The notes under the pieces are model-generated. The model was given only the letters and a program-made list of their open reading frames with translations, was not told the DNA's origin and ran no database searches. From Scenedesmus sp. ARA3 (lineage: Eukaryota > Chlorophyta > Chlorophyceae > Sphaeropleales > Scenedesmaceae), in the NCBI GenBank assembly GCA_004335835.1, contig RWJK01000411.1:250-45976 (forward strand): a stretch of 45,727 bases of DNA, written 5' to 3'. Below, one piece after another: positions 1 through 9,985 of this stretch. Numbering within the stretch: the first letter of the stretch is position 1; each line of letters opens with the position of its first letter. The translations under genes were made by a program, and so were the position numbers.

Positions 1-189
1 GCACACACACCACCTGGACACGATTTGGTGCAACTGGACATGCCTGGACATGCAACTGGACATCTCGGTGACCATAGTGTTGCTATCAGGCTGGACATGC
101 GACTGGACGTGCACACACACCACCTGGACACGATTTGGTGCAACTGGACATGCCTGGACATGCAACTGGACATCTCGGTGACCATAGTG
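1..189. repeat. Direct repeat, two copies of 79 bp
   Basis: Bases 1-79 recur exactly at 111-189, a period of 110 bp. The unit is rich in the word CTGGACATG, which also occurs in the 31-bp spacer, so the unit is itself built from shorter degenerate repeats. The array may continue beyond the left edge of the window. No coding function is apparent. Confidence 0.9.
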
Positions 190-197
190 CATGAGAG

Positions 198-207
198 ATG
201 ATCATCA

Positions 208-259
<52 letters not shown>

Positions 260-351
260 CCCTGGAAGTGCAGCGTGTGCGGTGCTTGTGTTGGCGTCTG
301 CCTTGGCTGCTGCGGCCTTTGGCCCACCGGAACTCAACAGTGAAGCAGACG
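198..351 (+). other. Candidate first exon (signal-peptide-like) for protease copy A
   Basis: An ATG at 198 opens a frame that reads a (TGC)n run as about 17 cysteines. It continues into a small hydrophobic stretch (AVLVLASALAAAAFG) and reaches a good GTGAGA donor at 352. It could supply a signal sequence to the C1A gene whose first homology-supported exon lies near 1490. The link is inference: I see no certain exon between 352 and 1489, and the poly-Cys tract could simply be a microsatellite in the 5' untranslated region. Confidence 0.25.
207..260. repeat. (CTG)n microsatellite
   Basis: About 17 trinucleotide units with one TTG interruption. It encodes cysteines in the frame of the ATG at 198. 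Confidence 0.9.
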
Positions 352-1489
352 GTGAGAGGTGGAGTGAAAAGCACAGCTACAGCACAGCTGTAGCCCATGG
401 GCCAGTCGCCGATTGTGCCGGGCAGTGACTGCGATTTGCTGCCCTATGTAGGGCGGGGGGCACTAGGTGTTGCTGCCCCACGTAAGAGAGTATACACGTG
501 CTTATGTGCACGCCAGCACAGTGATGTGCACGAGCACAACCAGTCACTTAGTGGCTGGCCAGCCGCTCTGGCTGTCTCAGGGTTGGACCCGCATCTGCTA
601 GGGTCACATCAGCAGGCATGTGCTTCAGCTCTTCTGCTGTCACGTTTGCACACTGTGCAAATTTGCAAGGAACGTTTCTGTGCAGAGATGTGGGCCCTGT
701 GACAATAAACTTGCAAGACAGCGTTTGCTGCACAACACGATGCATATGCCGCTCGCGTGCGTGTTTGGTACGTACATATGTATATACATACTGCAGCACT
801 ACCAACACATAATTGGCTGCTCCTACATGCCTGCAGGCACGGCAACGGCAGCATCGGTGTCACCACAAGTGTACAAGTGAGTGACTGGATTTTTACATTA
901 CGCTATAGCACAACATGCGTACTTCGCTGATACGACGCTAAACAGATGCGGTACTGTTCCTTGAGACAGATTATCTGTGACGTCAACTTTGTTGCTGCTG
1001 TACCAACGCATCGCTGCTGCAACCACCTTAATTATGTTATCATGTGATGGGCGCCTAAAAAAACATTAGATTGAGCAAGCTTGTCTGTTGCTGATGCGTA
1101 TGGCTGGTGTTGTGCAACATCAAGCTTCAGTGAATTATGTAAGCACAGTGCAATGCCACCAGTGCAACCAACTTGTCGACCGTTGTGCTGGCAGTCAGTG
1201 GCGATGCCAGAACCCTGCTGTAGGTCGCTGCATGCGCAGATCCCTCGCTGAAGTCTGTAGCCAAGGCCGGCCACTCTGAAACAATGTCCGCACCATCCTC
1301 TATTGACGATCCAGAGCTACCAGTGTCACAAAGTCTCAACTGCATACTCTACAGTCATTTGGATCTGTCCACAGAAACTTCAACTCATATTGATGATATG
1401 GGCGCATACATTGCTGTTTTGTGCTGCTCACCTGCAACAATCTCCATGTGTACAGCCGAACCACTGGCTTGCAGTACACACCAACGCAG
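352..1489 (+). other. Intron or 5' region with no supported exon
   Basis: This stretch lies between the signal-like candidate exon and the first exon with C1A homology. Only short ORFs are present, and none resembles the matching part of copy B. Microsatellite and CA-rich sequence is scattered through it. If the 198-351 exon belongs to copy A, this is a 1.1-kb intron; otherwise it is the promoter and leader region. Confidence 0.4.
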
Positions 1490-1492
1490 GGT

Positions 1493-4400
1493 ATGAAGTC
1501 ACCACGGAACGTCACCCGTCCAGGCTATAGCATGGCTAGGACAAATGCGGACAAAGTGCGGAACTTGGGGGCACCCGGCGTGGTAATCACCGACCAACAA
1601 CTGTCGACAGTAGCGGCTTGCGAGTCGGCCAACGTTGAAAGTGCGCAGTGCCTGGATGTGATGTTGCTGGTGCTGACCCCAGCCAACTACTCATCCAACA
1701 ACACACGGGACACGCCTGGTCGTCGCGCTTTCATCAGCCCTGCGCAGGATCAGCTAGAGTGCTCGGCTTGTGTTGGCTTTGCTGCTACCGCCGCTGCAGA
1801 GGCTGCCATCAATGTATACCTTCAGCAAAATTGGGTGAACACAAACCTATCTGAGCAGGACCTCAGCTTCTGCAGGTGAGGTGGTGGTTGCAGCTGCATA
1901 GGAATTGCAGACACTTTTCACCATTTTTTGTATTATCATTGTTTTCGTCATAAGCAAATTCTGCAACTTCACAGCGACAACATCTTGCCCCCCTCCCCCG
2001 GCTATCGCGTTGTTGATGGTAGGAGGTGTGAAGGCGCATGGGGTATCCTCATCGTCACACACACACACCCTCCCTTAACTTACGCGGGTGGCGAGTGTTA
2101 ACACACCATGCGTAGCTCATTCATTCATTCAATCGCGTTGTTGATCTGTGATCATTTCAGCAGTCAATGATCATGAACATGCAGCAGTTGATGGGCACGT
2201 GTTGATGTTGCAATGCTGCACATGGCATCCCAGCTTATGTTAGTTATCAGTGCGCGTTTCACAAAATTGTTGCTCATGAGATGCCCAGCACGCACCCAGC
2301 TTGCAATTGCTACAGGCCTGGTCAGCATAACCCTGAATTACCACAAGCACACCGTTTGTAGCACATCTGAATGATCACACGGCTAGAGCAACGGGAAATG
2401 CTTCTCACTCTGAATTGTTGCCTCGTGTTTACACCATGGATGTGCATGCAGGCTTGTGCCCAAGCCAGTACTGGGTCCACTGGTGAACTGCAAGTTTGGT
2501 GCAGAGTATGATGCGCTCAACGCAGCTGTGAGGAGTCAGCGCTTACAATCATGGGCAAATCGTAGCTGCTTCCCGTATGTGGAAGGGCCTACTCAAAGCT
2601 GCGATTGAGACGACCCCGGAGACGAAGCAGTATGTACCTCACACTTGCCAACAGGTAAAAGGACTAATTGACTTGCCGGCTATAATTCATCAGCCATTGT
2701 TGGCGGTGTGCGTCAAGATAAGTGGAAGCCATGGCTGCCATGTATCTCGTCACATATTTCAATTGCATTGATACATTGCTTTTCAGTAATGTCATCCAGA
2801 TAACATCATACAGAAAAAGTACATTGCAGTGATACAGGTGTACTTCCTGCACTTCATATCATACAACCAAAGTTTGGTTTATGTGTAGCTTAACTACACC
2901 AGAACCCCAACTCTATATGAGTCTGGGTTCCGCAGCGCTAACTTATATAGAGTTGAGGTTCTGGCGTATTGATGCAGGAAGCAGTCAGAAAGATGAGTTG
3001 TACATGCAGTAACTGCGTACCTACACATGTGCAGGTTACACAGTTGTACAACTGTGTTAGCACAATATATTGTAACTAATATAAGCACTCGTCGAGTTGT
3101 GTGATACACAGGAACAAAGCCCGGTTTTGATCCAAAAACATGCTCATTGGAAGCAAAACTGTAATTTTTTTTGCAAATTTGCTGCCCTTTCATAAGCTGC
3201 TGACTACGGTGACCTGCTACACAACAAGCTTGCTTACTTTGTAAATCAAGCTTGCGACACTTTTGGCGGTATAAACAACCCACAGAAACTGCATAACATC
3301 TGCTGTCACACGATTCTGCTGATATGTATTGAACATGTAGTTCGAACACAATATATTCCTGCAGCTGGCAACTTGTCTGTGGCGTATGGCGGCAGCCCCC
3401 TCCAGTCCATGGCAATGGTGAAGGAGCAGGTGAGGCATTGTCAGACGCATGTGCGCGGCATGTGTGTTCATCAGCGAGCAACGTTTTCAACAGCCACTCA
3501 CCAACAGCCCAATACAAATACCATGACACTATTGGTACTCTAGGTACGTAGTTGTATACCATCAAGTCTTGGCACAATCTATGAGTCGGCATGGGCTCCA
3601 AGATATAACAAATGGGCCGCCCATGTGATGCTTGATGGCAGGTAGCAACTTGAAGCCTGAGCAGACTAACAACCGCAGTGATAGACGTGCAGGATGCTGG
3701 AATAGCTCCAACAGTACTAGTACTCCAGTATATTGCAACTAGTAGCAACTGCAATGGTGCAATTGCACATGTGGGTGTACACCCAACATATGTCACAGTG
3801 TTGCATACACAAGCTAGCTCTTGTGCACACCGTGTGCACACCGTGTGGCACATGATGTGCCGCATGCGCAAGCCACCTCTTCAATTTTGTACATGCTGAA
3901 CGTGCTTTCAATATACTTCGGGACTTGCCAAGAATGTGGGCAGCACATTGGTGGTGTGCATCATCACTAAGGGCGCTCAAGCTCATGCTGTGCTGACATG
4001 GCACACTGTACAAATCCGCCCTTCCTTGAACTGGCGCCCGCAGATCATGCTTGCTGGTGGTGTGCTCACATCATTGGCCATGTCAGTGCCTGTCTTCACG
4101 CGCTTTGCCTCGCCAGAAAGGACGGTCGCAGTATTTGACACAAAGGAGTCTCTTGAGCAAGTCGCTGAATCGAGCATAGTTCGACATGCGGTGTTCTGCT
4201 ATGGTTGGTGGGACAACCCCAACGATGCAAGCGATGGCTATTGGCTGTGCAAGAACAGGTGAGGTGACCAATACAATAGTATTCCAGCACGTGTGCCACA
4301 CAGTGCAGTATATCATGCAAGTGCTACAACAGGAGCCATGCACTGTTCTTAGATTAGTTGTGTGTGTCCTGATGACAAGCGTGTGTCCTTTTCACAAGCA

Positions 4401-5119
4401 AATTTGATATTACATCGATTGCAGTTACTGGCACAAATCAATGTGTCATGTTGAATGAAGCAACCAAAGGTAAGCTGCTTTGACATGTAGTGGAGTGTGC
4501 AAGGCCAAACACTCTTTTATCATTGCTTGTTCCAATTGCAAGTTGCAACATAAGTTGCAGCTCATAATCACAGTCTCAAGATCAGATGTGTTTGTCTGGC
4601 TCGCTCATGTGCAGTTGGGGCCCAGACTGGAGAACCAATGGATCCTTCAAAATTGTTTATGGCGCAGCGTACATCATGCAACCAGACTACACGTTTGCCC
4701 TACGATTCCTGACATCTCCCAGTTCCGATAGGGTGCAGGAGATTCTTGATCGACTGAAGCCCAACCTAGCACACGACCAGTCAAAACCAGGCTGTGTGTT
4801 GTTCACACCCTCCACTCCGCAGCGCTTGTTGTCGCTAGCGGACGAGCTGGTGGCAGTGGATGCAAGACAGGCAAAGATGATGGGCGCAACACGTATCTTT
4901 GCTGACATTGTAACCTCCAACCTAGGGTTCCTGCCCACGGCTCTGTCAGCAGCAAGCAGGGGGCCGTTCAGGCTTTGCGGCAGAGTTGCAGACCTCTTGA
5001 GGCGAGTGCTGCCACCCACACCCACCCCTACACCTCCCAGCCCATCTCCCAAACCACAGCCGTCGCCCCCACCTGGTCCAAACCGGTGCGTTCCTCATTT
5101 GCCAGCGATGCCAGATTGA
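1493..5119 (+). CDS. Papain-family (C1A) cysteine protease, copy A, with in-frame stop
   Basis: Peptidase C1A homologue with exons at about 1493-1875, 2452-2654, 3365-3429, 4044-4258 and 4615-5119. All junctions are GT-AG and phase-consistent, and most are confirmed by copy B downstream. The active-site block reads QLECSACVGF, with the oxyanion Gln at 1751-1753 and the catalytic Cys codon at 1769-1771 (the usual following Trp is Val). Downstream come LSEQDLSFC, a YPY-like FPYVEG, HAVFCYGWW (catalytic His at 4185-4187) and YWLCKN|SWGPDW (catalytic Asn at 4254-4256). After the protease domain there is a C-terminal extension shared with copy B, then a Pro-rich tail found only here. A TGA at 2606-2608 is in frame in the second exon, aligned to readable sequence in copy B, so this copy may be a pseudogene, carry a sequence error or be read through. 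ATG 1493 is a provisional start; the true N-terminus, probably with a signal peptide, lies upstream. Confidence 0.75.
2899..2964. repeat. Intronic inverted repeat (hairpin), 23-bp arms
   Basis: Arms at 2899-2921 and 2942-2964 are reverse complements at 21 of 23 positions, with a 20-base spacer. One of the two differences is G-T, which would wobble-pair in RNA. It sits inside the intron 2655-3364 of protease copy A. It could be a small hairpin RNA source, a miniature transposon remnant or a splicing structure. Confidence 0.8.
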
Positions 5120-5297
5120 GCCGCCCAGTGCAAGCAGTGGTTGCTCCGACACCACAGTGTGACCTATCCTGTGAAAGCTTTTGCTGACCTAGCTACACAG
5201 CAATGACATCTGCGAATGACCAGGTACATGGCATGTCACAAAGTCTGGTTTTGTTCTGTGTCTTAGTTACCCCGGCCCTGTCGTTGTCAGCCAGCAC

Positions 5298-6785
5298 ATG
5301 GCATGCCAGCACACACTACTGTGGACAACTTCAGCAACGTACATGCCGCTGCTACTCTGCCAGTGTATCTGTGGTGGGCAACGCAGCTGCTTGGACCCTG
5401 ACTTTGGCACACTGCCAAAGAGGAAGGCCTACAGCTTCGGGCACCCTACAAACACAGCAAATGCGCCAACGACTGCAACATCTCCGACACAGTTGCCTAA
5501 AGCGTGCGCCAACAGCAACATCGCCATTACCCGCCCGGATAAGAACTGCACTGATGCCTTGTTGCTGGCACTCACTCCAGCAAAATACTCTTCAAACAGC
5601 ACAGCAGATACATCTGGCAGCCGAGCTTTTATCAGCCCTGCACAGGTGCGAGGCCTAGGTCAGGCTTTTGTAGGCAAATTTGCAAGTGTAATGCAAACAT
5701 GTCAACTGGCCTTGCAGGTACTTATCGTTGTGAGTTAACCATGTGGTTTTGTGGCAGATTGCGTAGGGGTGTGTCATCTTGGGCAGAAGCAGTAGGCTGT
5801 TGAGCTATGACTCAGCACATGATGCAGCTCATGCAACACCCCCGCAGCTGTCCTGCACTTTGCTAATTAACTTTAACTTGTATGGTTAGTTACGTCCCAT
5901 TGCAGCTGCAGTGTGCATCCCATATAGCATGCATGGAATATGCAATGGGCTTGAACCAGAGTGCATGCCATGGATATCCAATGGCCATGAACCAGTCGCA
6001 GGTTTCTCAACTTTGGCTGCTCTGCATATGCCTGCTGAGCTTCTGCAGGACCAAGGAGGATGCGCAGCTAATGTAGGCTTTGTTGTCACTGCCGCTGCGG
6101 AGGCTGCCGTCAACGTTTACATGCAGCAGAGCTGGAGCAAGCTCAACTTATCTGAGAAAGACTTCAGCTTCTGCAAGTAAGGCCAGCCCCATGCATCAAT
6201 GCTGCCGTTCTGTTGTACCTGCGATGCTCCGTGCTTGTTTTGAAAGGTAGCACCTGCCACTTCCTAGCGGTGGAATGGTCATGGCATGCATAACCTTCAC
6301 GAAGTAGTGTACTTTTTGTTTGATATTTGAGACTTTGGGTGTAATCCATAGCCCTGGGCCGGAAGATCCGTGCATACATTTGGGGCACTGTCACGGCTGG
6401 TAAGCAACTGCTAGACCATTGAATACTTCAAAAGGCCGGCCAACCATTGGCATGCCTGAGGCATGCACGCCCACATGTGCTGCGTCCTGTGTTTCGCATC
6501 ATCCCAATATGTTGCTGTACAGCCTTAAAGGCGGCTTGCCTTTGACCTGATCAGGTGCTCATGAGCACACGCATAACATTCGTTGGACATTTGCTTGCTT
6601 ACTGTAAGTTCATCATGTCGTTGAATTGAGGCAATGTCCATATTGGAAGTTGCACAGTTTGCATGCACGATTCAATACTTGGAATGAACTCGTTCTGGTT
6701 TTTCGAGGATGATAAATGGACATGGGCGTGTAGCCGGGCTTGGATTGCAACAGCTGCATCGGCAGCAGGCTCGAAGCTGCCTTAA

Positions 6786-6823
<38 letters not shown>

Positions 6824-9327
6824 CAGAGGCAGCAGCAGCAGCAGAGCTGCTGAGCAGTAGCACAACAGCCGTGCCAGCACCCCATCACTTGAAGACCGCC
6901 ACATGCTATCGGGTGTTCTCAGGCTGAAACATAGCACTGTATAGTAGCTAGCTAGCTGCAGCGCAAGCAGGCCTTTAGGCATCATCATCAGCAGCAGCAA
7001 CAACAATGGCTGTGCCAGGCCTCTGTAGTTTTCACAAACACAGATGTTGTGCCACAACTGGCTTTAAAGCAAAGCAAAGCTTTGCGGCAACAAGCTGCGC
7101 ATGTGTAGTCCATACAGCACAGCCACCTGCACAGGCTGACCATTCAGCAACAGTGTGTCAGTCACTGGCATGTGGCACATGTGCCGCACACATGTGTGAG
7201 GTGTATACACCTACGTATTTGTGCGTATGCACAAACAATGCACATATAACTCAACTTGCTTTCCTCTGTTTTGTTTGACACATCTAAATCTATGCATTTG
7301 CTTTCTGCTGAATCTTGCTTTGCCGTTATCCAATTGCCTGTCCTCTTGGTTAGATGGTGTGCCATATTGCGGCTTCTTGAACTGTTTCAGAATCCCCACA
7401 CCGGTCGCCCACTAGCTTCTTTGCATGATTCATGAGCGCCAAATAGCGAGCATAGGGCAGTCAAAACAATTTTGTCAGCAATGCATGAGCCGTACTTGTT
7501 GGACACTGGATGCTGCTGCGTGATGTGTCCCAGGCAGGTAGGGAAGGTCACCGCTGTTTCAAACAGCCGCGCGGCGCGGCCACAGGCGTACTACGCCCGA
7601 CCAGTAGATTCCGTGCATTGCCCATTTTGTACCATGATGGTGACGCTCTGCAATGCATTCAGTCATTGACAGTAGGACCTTGATTTATGTTGTGATGCAA
7701 AGGGTCATTTCAACAATGCGCTGCTGATGTCTGTGTGTACACAGGATGTTGCCACGGATTAATTGCGCAACTGGGGCATCATACAGCAATGTGAAAGAAA
7801 CATTCTCCAGCGGCGATGGGGTGTCTAAATGGGCATCACGAGCCTGCTATCCATATGTACAGGGGCCAACCCGGGATTGCGCAAGGGTGATGACGTGCCC
7901 TTCCCCACTGCCAGCAGGTGAGGGAAATGGCACCGCAGACATGTTTTGGCTGGACCCAGACCGTGACACAGGCAGTGCACACATGAACTGACACACACCT
8001 GCTGAACAAACACACTTATACTGTGCTGCAAGGACTGCGTTACCATGCATATGACCTTCATACAAGCTATGCCCAGCCCCACGCTATGCGCACCTTGGTG
8101 CAATCGTAGTTCAAAAAACTGAATACAGCATAGGCATGAGCAATGCCAAATCCGCCTTTTGCAAGCTGTTTCAGGTCTTTTGGACATTGTGCCACCTACA
8201 ATAACTGGTCGCTTCCTCGTTTGTGTTGGTGCAGGTGGATTGCTTACGTTCACAGATTCTGGCAACGGGCTTGACTCTGTAGCAAGTGTTAAGGAGCAAA
8301 TCATGCTCGCAGGGGGTGTCATGACAGCAGTGGCCATGTCTTTGAGGACATATGATGGATTTGTGCAGTACACTGCAGCCGATAATGTGTTCAGTGCAGC
8401 AGAGGGCCTGGTGCCTGGTTTTGACCAAGTGTACCAGGCTCTATTCTGCTACGGGTGGTGGGACAATCCATGCAATGATATTGATGGTTACTGGTTGTGC
8501 AAAAACAGGTGAGCAGGTTGTGGCATGCGGCACATAGCGCATACATTGCATACCAATTTTACAACGAACTTCAGCAAAACAGCTTAGCTTGCTTGCTTAG
8601 ATTTGAGATCGCTCATGCATAACTCTGTCGCGCACTACACTGCTATGTTGATGACAACCGACGGGCTTGTCATCAGACAAACATGTTGCCAGACTGAGTG
8701 AAAGTTTGCTAGATGTCCCTGGTTGTCTTCTTACAGCTGCTGCTGCTCTTGAGCGGGCAGGTCCACCTAGCTACATAACATGCAATGTCCTGATTGCAAA
8801 TTCCACAAGCGGTGCTGGTGCTAATGATCAGATTGTAGGTGTTGCTCATGGTCCATCAGCCCACCACAATGTGCTTGCCTATTTGCCTGCTGGCATGCAG
8901 CTGGAGCCCAGGCTGGGGCATCACAGGCTCCGTGAAAGTTGCGTACGGCTCAGCCTACATCATGCAGCCAAATCACACCTACGCGCTTCAGTTCAACAAA
9001 CATATGGAGCAGCAGGCAACAGACATACGGCAGAAGCTGAAGCCTGCCCTGACCCGTGACACAACAAAACCTGGTTGCGTGGTCTACAAGCCCTTGCAGC
9101 CGCAGCATCCGGTGAAGCTGGCAGACGAGCTGACCATCTTGGCTGCAGCAGGCCTACCCCCAAACTCAGCAGTGAAAGGGGTAGACAAGGCTGTTATACT
9201 GTCAGACATTGTGACGTCCAACCTTGGCTATATTCGCAGCTTGTCAGCAGCTGGCAGAGGCCCGTTCAGGGTGTGTGGACAGTCAGCAGCGCTGTTGAGG
9301 GCAGCAGTGTGTCTTGGGAGCTGCTGA
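5298..9327 (+). CDS. Papain-like pseudoprotease, copy B (catalytic Cys and His lost)
   Basis: Tandem paralogue of the upstream C1A gene. Exons are 5298-5645, 6049-6176, 7745-7917, 8235-8508 and 8901-9327, giving an open frame of 449 codons before the stop. The domain order matches copy A: AFISPAQ, active-site block QGGCAANVGF, LSEKDFSFC, ACYPYVQGP, QALFCYGWW, YWLCKN|SWSPGW and the shared C-terminal extension ending at LGSC. The catalytic Cys is Asn (codon 6070-6072) and the catalytic His is Gln (codon 8435-8437), while the oxyanion Gln and active-site Asn remain. It therefore should not hydrolyse peptides by the papain mechanism. A binding, inhibitory or structural role is possible, as in other papain-fold pseudoproteases (inference). 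The ATG at 5298 opens a mildly hydrophobic leader that could be a signal peptide. It lacks the Pro-rich tail of copy A. Confidence 0.8.
6177..7744 (+). other. Long intron of pseudoprotease copy B
   Basis: A 1.57-kb intron from a GTAAGG donor to an ACAG acceptor. It contains a (CAG)n tract and short palindromic GTGTATACAC-type words near 7200, but no convincing nested gene on either strand. Confidence 0.65.
6787..6820. repeat. (CAG)n microsatellite
   Basis: About 11 CAG units within the long intron of the pseudoprotease gene, followed by a shorter interrupted CAG tract up to about 6845. Confidence 0.9.
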
Positions 9328-9985
9328 CAGTGTTTGCAGTGTTGTAGATTGAGATGGGTTGCTGCTAGCTTTCTTGCTGTCGACAGTCGTGCAGACGGCG
9401 CATGCTTGTCAATGAATATGCCTACTGTGCCTGTGGTCGCAGCACATGCTGGCATCATGCTGCTTGTAAGCGCTAACCAGCCGGCTAGCTCATAAGCTAA
9501 CCAGCCTTAATTAAGGCGCCGCAACACCATCAGCAAGCCGATTGTTGTGACTGCATGCATGTATGTAACATGCGAGACTGTTCAATGACGTCATTTAACA
9601 TTGCATCTTATCTGGGCGCTAACCAAATAAATATGCAATACCGTTGTAATGGTTGCAGCACTACTGATAGTAGCTGTGACGCCATCAACGTGAAAGAGAC
9701 CCCCTCAAGTTTGAGCAAGCCTAACTGTGCTCCTCTAACAAGATTCACCAAGCAATTGTGTCCAGCACATGTTGCACACTTGCGAAGCTGACTGAAAGAA
9801 AGGCTTCGCTTACAAGAAATGGTCACAGGCTGTAATGCCGTTTCAGACTATGGAAAAGGATCAACTTATCCCTTCGAAAGGGAAGGCCAACGCTGGGATA
9901 CATCAACATTTTTTCACAATGACATTTACAATCATCATCATGTTTATCAGACAGCTGCACTATAAATCATGTAGCTACACCTCTA
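9328..9985. other. Intergenic region between convergent genes
   Basis: This stretch lies between the stop of pseudoprotease copy B (plus) and the stop of the minus-strand membrane gene. TGTAA motifs occur on the plus strand at about 9643 and 9831 and on the minus strand at 9926-9930. A 12-bp palindrome (CCTTAATTAAGG) lies near 9505. No ORF with coding character is seen. Confidence 0.6.
9926..9930 (-). terminator. TGTAA polyadenylation signal candidate
   Basis: TTACA on the plus strand reads as TGTAA on the minus strand, about 56 nt downstream of the stop of the 9986-11674 gene. TGTAA is the usual chlorophycean poly(A) signal. Confidence 0.4.

Noticed and set aside
2894..3871. 325-residue minus-strand open frame across a protease intron
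   Set aside because: No domain, and it crosses the exon 3365-3429 and the hairpin that are explained by the plus-strand gene. Its length alone is not convincing.
1..9327. The two proteases as one fused double-domain gene
   Set aside because: Copy A ends in a Pro-rich tail and a stop at 5119, and copy B begins with its own ATG at 5298. Two genes is the simpler reading, though a splice at about 5092 cannot be fully excluded.
9440..9520. Repeated CTAACCAGCC words with a 12-bp palindrome as a mobile-element end
   Set aside because: No matching second terminus, target duplication or transposase frame was seen.
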